DNA from: Clostridiales bacterium
GTDB taxonomy: Bacteria; Bacillota; Clostridia; Christensenellales; Aristaeellaceae
Direction of reading: 5' to 3'
Length of the DNA stretch: 64,000 nt
Assembly: GCA_004557125.1 (NCBI GenBank)
Contig: SFET01000025.1
Span: 17,879 to 81,878, forward strand
Of this stretch, positions 33,563-42,675 are shown piece after piece (the first letter of the stretch is position 1; each line of letters starts with the position of its first letter). The translations under genes and the position numbers were made by a program. Under the pieces are notes generated by a model, which searched no databases, had not been told where the DNA came from, and saw only the letters and a list, made by a program, of their open reading frames with translations.

Positions 33563-34816
33563 GTGAGCCAATCGAACAATCGGCCCTATCCCCAGGGCCA
33601 GCGCATTCCCCAGGGTTCGCGCGGCCCGCAGCGGCCGGCGTCCCGACCGGGACAGTATTCCGCCGGCGGTGCGGGAAGGCCGCCGGTGCGCCAGGGGGGA
33701 AACCCGCAGGCGCGCCGGCCCGCCGCAAGCGATCCCCGCAGAAGCGCACCGCCCAGACGGCGCAGCGGCGGACGGATTCCGGATCTGGGCAAGCTGCTGG
33801 TCGGCGGCCTCGTGGCGGTGGTTCTGGCGTACATGCTGCAGTGCATGTGGCCCGACGGCTTCCCGCTCAAGACGAAGCAGGATTCCGGCAGCACCGCGGT
33901 GCAGGCGGTCTCGGAGATTCACTCCGGCGGCCCGATCCGCATCAATGAGGTGATGAGCGGAAATCAGAACGTGCTCAGCATCGAGGACGGCAGCACGCCG
34001 GACTGGATCGAGATCGCAAACATCGGAAAGAGCTCGGTGAATCTGTCCGGATACAGCCTGTCCAAGACGGCGAATTCCGTGACGGTATTCACCTTCCCCG
34101 AGGTCTGGGTCAATCCCGGCGAGTGCGTGCTGGTGTACGCCGACAGCCGTCTGCGCGAGACCGCGGGCGAGGATCTGCACGCGCCCTTCCGGCTCTCCTC
34201 GGCGGGAGATACGCTGATGCTCTTCAACGACGGCGGCACGGCCATCGATACGGTGAATCTGCCGGCGCTGCCGCGCAATGCGTCCTTTGCCCGCGTGGAT
34301 ACGTCCACCTGGCAGGTGAGCAATCAGCCCACGCCCGGCATGCTCAACACCGAGGAGAATTACCGCGCACTCAACGAGCCCGCCAACGACAGCCCGGTAA
34401 TCATGACGGAGCTGATGTCCGGCAACGCGACGACGCTGGCGGATGAGAACGGCCTGTACTACGACTACATTGAGCTGTACAACCGCTCCGGCGAGGCCGT
34501 GAACCTCTCGGGATGGTATCTGTCGGACAATCCGGCCAGCACGCGCATGTGGCGCTTCCCGGATGTGACCCTGAACCCCGGCGAGTACCTGGTGGTGTTT
34601 GCCTCGGGCCTGGACCGCAAGGAGGATGTGACCCATCTGCACACCAACTTCTCCCTGAGTACGGAGGGTGAACAGGTGGTGCTCTCCAACGCCCAGGGCC
34701 GCCAGATGGACAGCGTGACCTTCGATCTGCTGCGCAAGGACGTGGCCTGGTCGCGCGCCGACGACGGCAGCTGGACCGACGCCAAGCAGCCCAGCCCCGG
34801 ACGGGCCAACCCCTGA
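33563..34816 (+). CDS. Membrane-anchored protein with two lamin-tail domains
   Basis: A 417-residue protein. Residues 1-74 are a Pro/Arg/Gly-rich cytoplasmic tail, followed by a membrane helix at about 75-93 (GKLLVGGLVAVVLAYMLQCM) and two lamin-tail domains starting near 121 (IRINEVMSGN) and 280 (IMTELMSGNA). The domains resemble those in the CotH protein three genes upstream, so the two are paralogous in their outer parts; this one lacks the kinase. GTG start with GGGAGGG upstream. Probably a partner or substrate of the kinase; that is inference. Confidence 0.85.
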   Translation: MSQSNNRPYPQGQRIPQGSRGPQRPASRPGQYSAGGAGRPPVRQGGNPQARRPAASDPRRSAPPRRRSGGRIPDLGKLLVGGLVAVVLAYMLQCMWPDGFPLKTKQDSGSTAVQAVSEIHSGGPIRINEVMSGNQNVLSIEDGSTPDWIEIANIGKSSVNLSGYSLSKTANSVTVFTFPEVWVNPGECVLVYADSRLRETAGEDLHAPFRLSSAGDTLMLFNDGGTAIDTVNLPALPRNASFARVDTSTWQVSNQPTPGMLNTEENYRALNEPANDSPVIMTELMSGNATTLADENGLYYDYIELYNRSGEAVNLSGWYLSDNPASTRMWRFPDVTLNPGEYLVVFASGLDRKEDVTHLHTNFSLSTEGEQVVLSNAQGRQMDSVTFDLLRKDVAWSRADDGSWTDAKQPSPGRANP

Positions 34817-34829
34817 TGATGTGAAACAA

Positions 34830-34859
34830 CGCCGCCGGATGCCATTGCATCCGGCGGCG
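34830..34859 (+). terminator. Hairpin after lamin-tail gene
   Basis: CGCCGCCGGATGC (34830-34842) pairs perfectly with GCATCCGGCGGCG (34847-34859) around a CATT loop. There is no T-run immediately after. Confidence 0.65.
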
Positions 34860-34903
34860 CGCTGTTTCTGGAAGTGAAGATGTCCCCGATGGGAACACGG
34901 ACA

Positions 34904-34948
34904 AACGATGTGCCGCCCGGCCAGCAGGCCGGGCGGCACATCGTTTTT
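34904..34948. terminator. 19-bp terminator between convergent genes
   Basis: The arms 34904-34922 and 34927-34945 are perfect complements with an AGCA loop; TTTTT follows on the plus strand. It ends the CotH operon and may also serve the minus-strand gene at 34957. Confidence 0.85.
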
Positions 34949-34956
34949 GGATCGGA

Positions 34957-35430
34957 TCAGGCCTCCAGCGTGACGCTGCGGGAGATGCCGTAGACGTAAT
35001 ACTGGATGGTGATCTTGCGGGTGGCGCCTGCGGGGGCGCGGGTGATCAGCTTCAGGTTGATCTGGGCGCCGGTGCGCGCGGGCACGTCCAGGCCGTCACC
35101 GGTGAGGGAGTAGACGGCCACGTCGCCGGGTGCGCCGGTGACGGAGATGTTCAGCCACTCCGCATCGAAGATCCCGCGGTTGGTGAGGGTGATGCTCACG
35201 TCCACCAGGGTGTAATTGGAGGCGTCGCCCAGCGCCTCGTTGGAGAGCAGCTGCGGCGCGGTGCCGGATGTGAGCACGCTCTGGATGGAGGCGAAGGCAT
35301 CGGGATAGTCCGCGGCGGCTGCGGAGACGCTGCTCACGCTGGTGCGCAGGGAGCCGCCGGCGAAAAAGAGCGCGCCGAAGGCCAGCAGCAGCACCAGAAT
35401 CAGACAGAGGACAAAGTTCAACGGTTTCAA
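34957..35430 (-). CDS. Uncharacterised secreted or membrane-anchored beta-sandwich protein
   Basis: A 157-residue protein. A hydrophobic N-terminus (FVLCLILVLLLAFGALFFAGG) is a signal peptide or anchor; the remainder is beta-rich with an Ig-like pattern (YTLVDVSITLTNRGIFDAEW, DVAVYSLTG, GATRKITIQYYVYG). I know no family for it. Start is TTG 35430 preceded by GAGGTGA. Convergent with the CotH operon, it may belong to the same surface system; that is a guess. Confidence 0.65.
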   Translation of the reverse strand: MKPLNFVLCLILVLLLAFGALFFAGGSLRTSVSSVSAAAADYPDAFASIQSVLTSGTAPQLLSNEALGDASNYTLVDVSITLTNRGIFDAEWLNISVTGAPGDVAVYSLTGDGLDVPARTGAQINLKLITRAPAGATRKITIQYYVYGISRSVTLEA

Positions 35431-35504
35431 GGAATCACCTCGGGATGTTGTTTCAGTAGCAGCGCGGCATTCGCGTGGTCGGGAAGCGCCGTCTGCATGA
35501 TGCT

Positions 35505-35558
35505 ATGATTGTCGCTCCCTCAGTTGAGTGAGCGACCCGGCCAAGCCTGGTGGCTTGC
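35505..35558 (+). repeat. 54-base two-hairpin repeat, copy 1
   Basis: Contains GTCGCTC-c-CTCA-gt-TGAG-t-GAGCGAC and CAAGCC-tggt-GGCTTG. Copy 2 begins 71 bases later and differs only in loop positions. It lies in the 339-base gap 35431-35769 upstream of polA. Confidence 0.7.
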
Positions 35559-35575
35559 CGAATCAATATGGAACC

Positions 35576-35629
35576 ATGATTGTCGCTCCCTCAGACGAGT
35601 GAGCGACCCGGCCAAGCCTGGCGGCTTGC
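35576..35629 (+). repeat. 54-base two-hairpin repeat, copy 2
   Basis: Same as copy 1 except ACG for TTG in the first hairpin loop and C for T in the second loop; both stems are kept. Confidence 0.7.
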
Positions 35630-35706
35630 TTCCCCATTGTACCATCTCCACTCCGAACTGTCCATATCCCAACACTGTTTTTTCACAAATGGTTCGCTTT
35701 CGCCGT

Positions 35707-35735
35707 TTGCTATTTATGCAGCATTTTGGTATAAT
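35707..35735 (+). promoter_or_regulatory. Promoter of polA-coaE
   Basis: TTGCTA (35707-35712), a 17-base spacer, TATAAT (35730-35735), 34 bases before the polA ATG. Confidence 0.75.
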
Positions 35736-35769
35736 AAACTGGGATTATGGTATAAAGGAGCTTCCCGGT

Positions 35770-38343
35770 ATGGAAAAGATGGTCCTGCTGGACGGTTACA
35801 GCCTGATGTATCGCGCATATCATGCGCTGCAGACCCCGATGAGCGCGCCGGACGGCACGCCCACAAATGCAGTGCACGGCTTTGTGATGATGCTGCTGAA
35901 GGTGATCGGCGAGGAGAAGCCCGACGGCCTGGCCGTGGCCTTCGACATGCACGCGCCCACCTTCCGCAAGGAGATCTTCGACGGATACAAGGCCACCCGC
36001 AAGCCCATGCCCGACGACCTGCGCGCCCAGGATCCCATCATCCGCGAGCTGATCGCGCGCATGGAGATTCCGATTCTGGAGTGCCCCGGCTACGAGGCCG
36101 ATGACATCCTCGGCACGGTGTCGAAGGCCTGCGAGGAGGGGGGGCGGCAGGTGCTGCTGGTCACGGGCGATCGTGATTCCTTCCAGCTCTCCGGGGAGCA
36201 CACCACCATTCTCTACACCCGCAAGGGCATCAGCGACACCTGCCGCGTGACCCCGGAGTATGTGCGTCAGACCTACGGCGTGGAACCGATTCAGCTGATT
36301 GACGTCAAAAGTCTGATGGGCGACGCGTCGGACAACATCCCCGGCGTGACCGGCGTTGGCGAAAAGACGGCGCTAAAGCTGATCCAGACCTACGGCAGTC
36401 TGGAGGAGACGCTGGCGAACGCGGAGACCAAGGAGAAGGGCAAGCTGCGGGAGAAGCTGATGAATGGTGCGGAGCAGGCCCGCATGAGCCGCCGCCTGGC
36501 CGAGATCGTGCGCAACGCACCCGTGGAGATGGACTTCGACGGCTGGAGGCTGGGCAAGCTGACGGGTGGCATCCCCCGGCTGAAGGAGCTGGGCATGAAC
36601 ATGGCCGCAAAGAAGCTGGCCGAGGTGGCGGCGGAGCTCTGTCCCGACGCAGTGGAGATCGAGCCTGTGCAGGAGGCCCCCAGGGCGAAGGTGGAGCACC
36701 TGCAGAGCCTGGACGAGCTGCGCGCGAAGTGCGAGGGCGCGGAGGTACTTCCCTGGGCGGCGCTGCATCTGGGCGCGGAGCTGAGCCTGTCCGCGCCGGG
36801 AATGAACCTGTCTCTGGCGCTGGGCGGCGATCTGCTGTCGGCGGGAGTCAGCGACGCGGAGGCCGTGGAGGCGGTGCTGCCGCTGCTGAAGCGCGCATCG
36901 CGGGTGGACGTGTGGAACGTGAAGGCGCTGCCGGTGGCGGCGGAGGATCTGGAGAAGTCGGCCTTCGACGTGATGCTGGCGGCCTACGTGCTCAGCCCCC
37001 AGCGGCGGTCCTTTGAAGCGGATGCGCTGTGCGAGGACGAGGGAATTTCGGGCTTTGCGGTCTGCCCTGCGGAGGCGATTCACCGCCTTGCCGCGGAGCA
37101 GGAGGAACAGATGCGTGCGCGCGACCTGGACGGCGTGTTCCGGGACATCGAGATGCCGCTGGCCTTCGTGCTGCGGGACATGGAGCAGGAGGGCTTCCTG
37201 GTGGACGCGGATGCGCTGCGCCAGCTGGGCGTGTCCTTCGACGCGACCATCGCCCGCCTGATTGACGAGATCGCGGAGCTGGCGGGGGAGAGGATCAACC
37301 TCAATTCCCCCAAGCAGCTGGGCGAGATGCTGTTTGAGCGCATGGGCCTGCCCGCGCCGAAGAAGACCCGCACGGGCTACTCCACCAGCGCGGAGGTGCT
37401 GGAGGAGCTGGCGGCGGAGCACCCGGTGTGCGCGAAGATTCTGGAGTACCGCAAGTACTCCAAGCTGCGCTCCACCTACATCGATTCATTGATTCAGCTT
37501 CGCGATGCGCAGGGCCGCGTGCACACCCACTTCGATCAGGTGGGTACGGCCACGGGCCGATTGAGTTCGTCGGAGCCAAATCTGCAGAACATCCCCGTGC
37601 GCACCGAGCTTGGAAGGGAGATTCGCGGCGCGTTCATTGCGAAGCCGGGCCATGTGCTGGTGGACGCGGACTACTCCCAGATCGAGCTGCGGGTGCTGGC
37701 GCACATCTCCGGCGACGAGACGATGATCGACGCGTTCCGCAAGGGCGAGGACATCCACGCCCGCACGGCGGCAGAGGTCTACGGCGTGCCCTTCGATCAG
37801 GTGACGCACCAGATGCGCTCGGCTTCGAAGGCGGTGAACTTCGGCATCGTCTACGGCATCTCGGACTTCGCGCTGGCAAAGAACATCGGCGTGAGCCGCC
37901 ACGAGGCGCGGGACTTCATCAACCGCTACTTTGAGCGCTACCCCGGCGTGAAGGCCTACATGGAGCAGTCCGTGCAGGACGCGCGGGAGCGCGGCTATGC
38001 GGTGACGCTGATGGGGCGGCGGCGGTACCTGCCGGAGCTGGCCAGCAGCAACTTCAACGTGCGCTCCTTCGGCGAGCGCTGCGCCATGAACAGTCCGATT
38101 CAGGGCACGGCGGCAGACATCATCAAGCTGGCCATGATCCGGGTGGACCGGGAGCTGAAGCGGCGGAAGATGCAGACGAAGCTGATCCTGCAGGTGCACG
38201 ACGAATTGATCCTGGAGGCCCCGGCGGAGGAGGCCGACGCGGCTGCGGCGCTCTTGAAGGAGTGCATGGAGGGCGTGATGCAGCTGGAGGTGCCGCTCAA
38301 GACCGACATTACCACGGGAGGCGACTGGCGTGCCTGCAAATAA
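35770..38343 (+). CDS. polA: DNA polymerase I
   Basis: An 857-residue family A polymerase for Okazaki fragment maturation and repair. The 5' nuclease (about 1-290) shows GYEADDILGTV, LVTGDRDSFQL and DNIPGVTGVGEKTA. The middle 3'-5' exonuclease-like domain lacks the DxE residues (PWAALHLGAELSLS in their place) and is probably inactive, as in many Firmicutes. The polymerase domain has DYSQIELRVLAH, the O-helix RSASKAVNFGIVYG and QVHDELILE. The ATG has AAAGGAG upstream; an 87-residue longer frame runs through the repeats and is rejected. Confidence 0.97.
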   Translation: MEKMVLLDGYSLMYRAYHALQTPMSAPDGTPTNAVHGFVMMLLKVIGEEKPDGLAVAFDMHAPTFRKEIFDGYKATRKPMPDDLRAQDPIIRELIARMEIPILECPGYEADDILGTVSKACEEGGRQVLLVTGDRDSFQLSGEHTTILYTRKGISDTCRVTPEYVRQTYGVEPIQLIDVKSLMGDASDNIPGVTGVGEKTALKLIQTYGSLEETLANAETKEKGKLREKLMNGAEQARMSRRLAEIVRNAPVEMDFDGWRLGKLTGGIPRLKELGMNMAAKKLAEVAAELCPDAVEIEPVQEAPRAKVEHLQSLDELRAKCEGAEVLPWAALHLGAELSLSAPGMNLSLALGGDLLSAGVSDAEAVEAVLPLLKRASRVDVWNVKALPVAAEDLEKSAFDVMLAAYVLSPQRRSFEADALCEDEGISGFAVCPAEAIHRLAAEQEEQMRARDLDGVFRDIEMPLAFVLRDMEQEGFLVDADALRQLGVSFDATIARLIDEIAELAGERINLNSPKQLGEMLFERMGLPAPKKTRTGYSTSAEVLEELAAEHPVCAKILEYRKYSKLRSTYIDSLIQLRDAQGRVHTHFDQVGTATGRLSSSEPNLQNIPVRTELGREIRGAFIAKPGHVLVDADYSQIELRVLAHISGDETMIDAFRKGEDIHARTAAEVYGVPFDQVTHQMRSASKAVNFGIVYGISDFALAKNIGVSRHEARDFINRYFERYPGVKAYMEQSVQDARERGYAVTLMGRRRYLPELASSNFNVRSFGERCAMNSPIQGTAADIIKLAMIRVDRELKRRKMQTKLILQVHDELILEAPAEEADAAAALLKECMEGVMQLEVPLKTDITTGGDWRACK

Positions 38344-38947
38344 GACCTATGTGGTGGGACTGACCGGCGGCATCGGCTGCGGCAAGAGCGAGGCGGCAAA
38401 GTATCTGTGCAGCCTGGGCGCGAAGCACATCGATGCGGACGCCATTTCCCGGTCGCTGACAGCCGATGACGGCGCAGCGCTTCCGGAGCTTCGCCGCATC
38501 TTCGGCGACGGGATTTTCAATGATGATGGCAGCCTGAACCGCCGCGCGCTGGGCGATCTGGTGTTCAGCGACGTGGGCAGCAAGCGGGCGCTGGAGGGCG
38601 TGATTCACCCGCTGGTGCAGCGGCAGGTGATGGACGAGATCGCGGCGGCGAGCGCTGCGGGCATACCGGTGACGATACTGGACGTGCCGCTGCTGTTTGA
38701 GACGGGCATGGATGTGCTCTGCGACGAGACCTGGACCATGAGCGTGGCGCCGGAGGTGCAGGTGCGGCGCGTGTGCGTGCGGGACGGCATGACCGAGGAG
38801 CAGGCGCGCGCACGCATCGCGGGCCAGTTGCCCATGGAGGAGCGCAACGCACGGGCGAATAAGGTCATCAACAGCGACCGGCCCGTGGAAAAGACCCAGG
38901 CGGAGCTGAATGCGCTGTATATGCAGCTGCTGCGCCGCATTGGATAG
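38330..38947 (+). CDS. coaE: Dephospho-CoA kinase
   Basis: A 205-residue enzyme that phosphorylates dephospho-CoA, the final CoA step. P-loop GLTGGIGCGKSEAAKYL, then HIDADAISR, VLDVPLLFETGMD and the RIAGQLPMEERNARAN lid. GTG start at 38330 with GGGAGG upstream, overlapping polA by 14 bases. polA-coaE is a common Clostridia pair. Confidence 0.94.
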   Translation: MPANKTYVVGLTGGIGCGKSEAAKYLCSLGAKHIDADAISRSLTADDGAALPELRRIFGDGIFNDDGSLNRRALGDLVFSDVGSKRALEGVIHPLVQRQVMDEIAAASAAGIPVTILDVPLLFETGMDVLCDETWTMSVAPEVQVRRVCVRDGMTEEQARARIAGQLPMEERNARANKVINSDRPVEKTQAELNALYMQLLRRIG

Positions 38948-38970
38948 AGTACGGAGGAAAGACGCAGAGT

Positions 38971-39594
38971 ATGGCGCAAAACAAGCGACGTCCCCGCGTG
39001 CGCAGGGCGCGGCGCAGGAGACGAATTTACAAGGCGATCGGCATTGCGGTGCTGGTGCTGGCGCTGATCGGTCTGGGCACGGCCGTGCTGATGGACCGGC
39101 TGGCGGAGCAGTCCCTGCAGCGCTACCCGATGGAGTACACCGATCTGATTCGCAGCTGCGCGGCGGAGGAGGGCCTGGAGCCGGCCTACGTGGCGGCGGT
39201 GATCCTGGCGGAGTCGAGCTACAATCCTCAGGCGGTGAGCAGCGTCAACGCCCAGGGCCTGATGCAGATCATGCCGGAGACCGGCGCATGGATCGCCGGG
39301 AAGTTCGATGAGAGCTATGTGGACGGCTGTCTGTTCGATCCGGAGACCAACATCCGCTACGGCTGCTGGTATCTGGGCTACCTGCTCAGGCGCTACGACG
39401 GCGACAAGACCTGCAGCACCGCGGCCTACCACTCCGGTCAGGGCACGGTGGACGGCTGGCTGAAGGATCCCCAGTACAGCACGGACGGAAGGACGCTGAA
39501 CATCATCGGCGGCCCGCGGGCAAATACATATGTGGGCAGAGTTTTGGAGTATTATGAAAAGTATAAGCAGTTGTATGAGAAGCTGGAGGCCTAG
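38971..39594 (+). CDS. Lytic transglycosylase, SLT family, membrane-anchored
   Basis: A 207-residue murein-cleaving enzyme. A very basic N-terminus (RRPRVRRARRRRRIYKAIG) is followed by a membrane helix (IGIAVLVLALIGLGTAVLM) and the SLT domain: AAVILAESSYNPQAVS with the catalytic Glu, AQGLMQIMPETGAWI, and AAYHSGQGTVDGWL. The soluble part should be outside the membrane. It follows coaE after 23 bases; GGAGG at 38953. Confidence 0.92.
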   Translation: MAQNKRRPRVRRARRRRRIYKAIGIAVLVLALIGLGTAVLMDRLAEQSLQRYPMEYTDLIRSCAAEEGLEPAYVAAVILAESSYNPQAVSSVNAQGLMQIMPETGAWIAGKFDESYVDGCLFDPETNIRYGCWYLGYLLRRYDGDKTCSTAAYHSGQGTVDGWLKDPQYSTDGRTLNIIGGPRANTYVGRVLEYYEKYKQLYEKLEA

Positions 39595-41260
39595 GTGTGC
39601 GCTTGCGCTGCTGCTGTCGCTGTGCCTGCTGACGGGCTGTGCGGCGCTGGCGGAGGAGCCCAATCCCTGGATTGTGGAGGACGGCCAGGCCGATCCGGCG
39701 GGAGACGCCGCCGAGGCGCCGGCTGACGGCGGCTTTGCGGACAGCGCTGCGCAGCAGGCGGCGGAGCAGGCGCTGAACAGCCATGCCGGCATCGATATGG
39801 ACGCCGACCTGCGCCTGGGCTACGTGGCCGCGACGGAGAGCCAGCAGATCAATCCCTTTCTGTGCAACGAGCGGGATCTGCTGAGCCTGAACCAGCTGGT
39901 GTTTGAATCGGTGGTGGAGCTGGACGACGAGTTCAAGCCGAGGCCGCTGCTGGCGGACAGCTGGACGGTGGAGGGGAAGACCTGGACCTTCAAGCTGCGG
40001 GACGGCATCGTCTTTCACAACGGCGCGCCGCTCACGTCCACGGATGTGGTGCGCAGCTACGAGGCGTTTTTGTCGGCGGGATCGACGAATCCCTACTACA
40101 AGCGCCTGTCGCTGATCGAGAGCATGGAGGCCACCGACACGCTGACCCTCACCGTCAAGTCCAAGTACGAGGGCTACGTCACCCTCTACGCCATGATCTT
40201 CCCGGTGGTGCAGCAGTCCACCATCAATGAGAGCATGGCCCGGGGCACCGGCCCCTACTGGTACACCCAGTTTGTGTACGGCGTGGGCCTGCGCCTGGAG
40301 GCCAACCCGCTGTGGTGGAAGAACGATCCGGAGGTGCACAGCATCGCCGCGGTGAACTATGCGGACTCCGGCGACGCACTGGAGGCGCTCAAGTGCCGGG
40401 AGATCAACATCCTGTGCACCCAGAGCGACAACGCCTCCTTCAGCCGCAACCTCTCGGAGTACACCAGCATGGACTACGTGACCAACACCTACGAGATGCT
40501 GGTGCCGAACCTGAATGAGGATTCCGTGATGAGCGACGTGCGCATCCGCCAGGCGGTGATGTACGCCATCGATCGTGCGGCGCTGGCGTCCAACGCCTAT
40601 CTGGGCATGGGCATACAGTGCGAGGTTCCGGTGAACCCCAGCTCCTGGCTGTACGAGAGCCAGAGCGCCATCTACTATTACAGCCCGGAGCGCGCGCTGC
40701 AGCTGCTCAAGAGCTGCGGCTGGGAGGACCTGACCGGAGACGGCATCCTCAACCAGGTGGACGGCGTGATTCTGAAGGATCTGGAGCTGCGGCTGGTCAC
40801 CTACAACGAGTCCACCAATTCCATCCGGGAGAACGCCTGCAACATGATCGCGGAGTATCTGTCGAAGGTAGGCGTGAAGGTGTCGATTGAGGTGCGCGGT
40901 CGGGAGCGCGTGCTGCGCTACATCCGCGAGGGCGATTACGACATCGCGCTGGTGGGCGTGAATCTCAGCGAGGTGCCGGATCTGTCCCAGATGTTCCGCA
41001 GCGGCGGCAGCATTAACCTGAACAACTATGGAAACGAAGAGATGAAGGCGCTGCTGGAGCAGCTCTCCACGGCGCAGACGGAGGCGGAGCTCAAATCGCT
41101 CTACAGCCAGATTCAGATGAACGTGGTGGAGCGGCTGCCGGTGCTGGGCATGCTGTTCCGTACGGGAACGGTGCTCTCCACCCGATCTCTGGCCGGGCTG
41201 AGCGGAATCCGCGTGGAAAATACCCTCAACGGCATCGAATTCATGTCAAAAGGGGGATAA
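39554..41260 (+). CDS. Peptide/nickel-type ABC transporter substrate-binding lipoprotein (SBP family 5)
   Basis: A 568-residue extracellular solute-binding protein. Lipobox LLTGC gives a lipid-anchored Cys. The SBP_bac_5 pattern is clear: RLGYVAATESQQINPFLCNE, SWTVEGKTWTFKLRDGIVFHNGAPLTSTDVVRSY and DVRIRQAVMYAIDR. A stretch rich in Ala/Glu/Asp follows the Cys. ATG 39554 has GGAG 5 bases upstream and overlaps the transglycosylase by 41 bases; ATG 39575 is an alternative. No permease or ATPase is nearby, so it must use partners elsewhere. Confidence 0.9.
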   Translation: MKSISSCMRSWRPRCALALLLSLCLLTGCAALAEEPNPWIVEDGQADPAGDAAEAPADGGFADSAAQQAAEQALNSHAGIDMDADLRLGYVAATESQQINPFLCNERDLLSLNQLVFESVVELDDEFKPRPLLADSWTVEGKTWTFKLRDGIVFHNGAPLTSTDVVRSYEAFLSAGSTNPYYKRLSLIESMEATDTLTLTVKSKYEGYVTLYAMIFPVVQQSTINESMARGTGPYWYTQFVYGVGLRLEANPLWWKNDPEVHSIAAVNYADSGDALEALKCREINILCTQSDNASFSRNLSEYTSMDYVTNTYEMLVPNLNEDSVMSDVRIRQAVMYAIDRAALASNAYLGMGIQCEVPVNPSSWLYESQSAIYYYSPERALQLLKSCGWEDLTGDGILNQVDGVILKDLELRLVTYNESTNSIRENACNMIAEYLSKVGVKVSIEVRGRERVLRYIREGDYDIALVGVNLSEVPDLSQMFRSGGSINLNNYGNEEMKALLEQLSTAQTEAELKSLYSQIQMNVVERLPVLGMLFRTGTVLSTRSLAGLSGIRVENTLNGIEFMSKGG

Positions 41261-41285
41261 AAACAGAACCGAGGTGAAATCTATA

Positions 41286-42044
<759 letters not shown>

Positions 42045-42063
42045 ACTGTGCCCATATGGAACG

Positions 42064-42090
42064 GCGGTCGCTGAAGAGCGGCCGCTTTTT
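42064..42090 (+). terminator. Terminator after serine hydrolase
   Basis: GCGGTCGCT (42064-42072) pairs with AGCGGCCGC (42077-42085, one wobble), then TTTTT. Confidence 0.8.
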
Positions 42091-42156
42091 CATGTCCCGA
42101 TGCAGGAAGGCGATCGACAAAGCTGCGTGCCGGCGAAGGAATAACAGATTCTTTGC

Positions 42157-42216
42157 TTGACAGGCGCTGTCAACGGACTATAATATTGTTCGAAACAAAA
42201 CTGTTCGAAAACGAAC
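42157..42216 (+). promoter_or_regulatory. Promoter and operators of marR-tauE
   Basis: TTGACA (42157-42162), a 16-base spacer, TATAAT (42179-42184). The -35 lies in a palindrome TTGACAG-gcg-CTGTCAA (42157-42173). Downstream are GTTCGAAAC (42188-42196) and the perfect GTTCG-aaaa-CGAAC (42203-42216), likely sites for the MarR product, just before the SD. Confidence 0.75.
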
Positions 42217-42233
42217 TGAATCTGGAGGCACGG

Positions 42234-42671
42234 ATGAAGGAATTGTTCTGGGACGGTCTGTGCGTGGCGCGGGCGCTGTACGAATCGCAGATGGATGCGG
42301 TCAGTCGGGCGCAGGATCTGGCGCGAGTGGAGCTGGACATCCTGCTGTTTCTGGCGAACAATCCGCAGTTTGACACGGCCACGGAGATCGTGCAGTGGCG
42401 CAACATCTCCAAGGCGCACGTCTCGCAGGGGGTTAAGGCGCTGGAGCAGCGGGGCTATCTGGAGCGCTGGTACGCGCGGGACAACCGCAGAACCATTCAC
42501 CTGCGCCTGCGGCAGGAAGCGGGCGCTGCGGTGGAAGCGGGGCGCGCGGCGCAGCATCGGTACCGTTCGCTGTTGTTTCAGGGCTTCAGTGAGGAGGAGC
42601 TGGAGCAGTTCTGTGGCTTTTTTGGCCGCATAGCCGCAAATGCCCGCGCACAACTGAAAGAAGGAAAATGA
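42234..42671 (+). CDS. MarR-family transcriptional regulator
   Basis: A 145-residue winged-helix regulator. The recognition region ATEIVQWRNISKAHVSQGVK and the wing LERWYARDNRRTIHLRL are typical. ATG 42234 was chosen for GGAGG 6 bases upstream; the longer frame back to 42153 overlaps the promoter. The palindromes in its promoter suggest autorepression and control of the TauE-like exporter that follows after 4 bases. Confidence 0.9.
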   Translation: MKELFWDGLCVARALYESQMDAVSRAQDLARVELDILLFLANNPQFDTATEIVQWRNISKAHVSQGVKALEQRGYLERWYARDNRRTIHLRLRQEAGAAVEAGRAAQHRYRSLLFQGFSEEELEQFCGFFGRIAANARAQLKEGK

Positions 42672-42675
42672 GGAT

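Noticed and set aside
35505..35629. Possible CRISPR array from the tandem 54-base repeats
   Set aside because: Only two units, 17 bases of spacing, internal hairpins too large, and no cas genes nearby.
35509..35769. N-terminal extension of polA through the tandem repeats
   Set aside because: It would translate both hairpin repeats and the promoter; the ATG at 35770 has a good SD and matches the family start.
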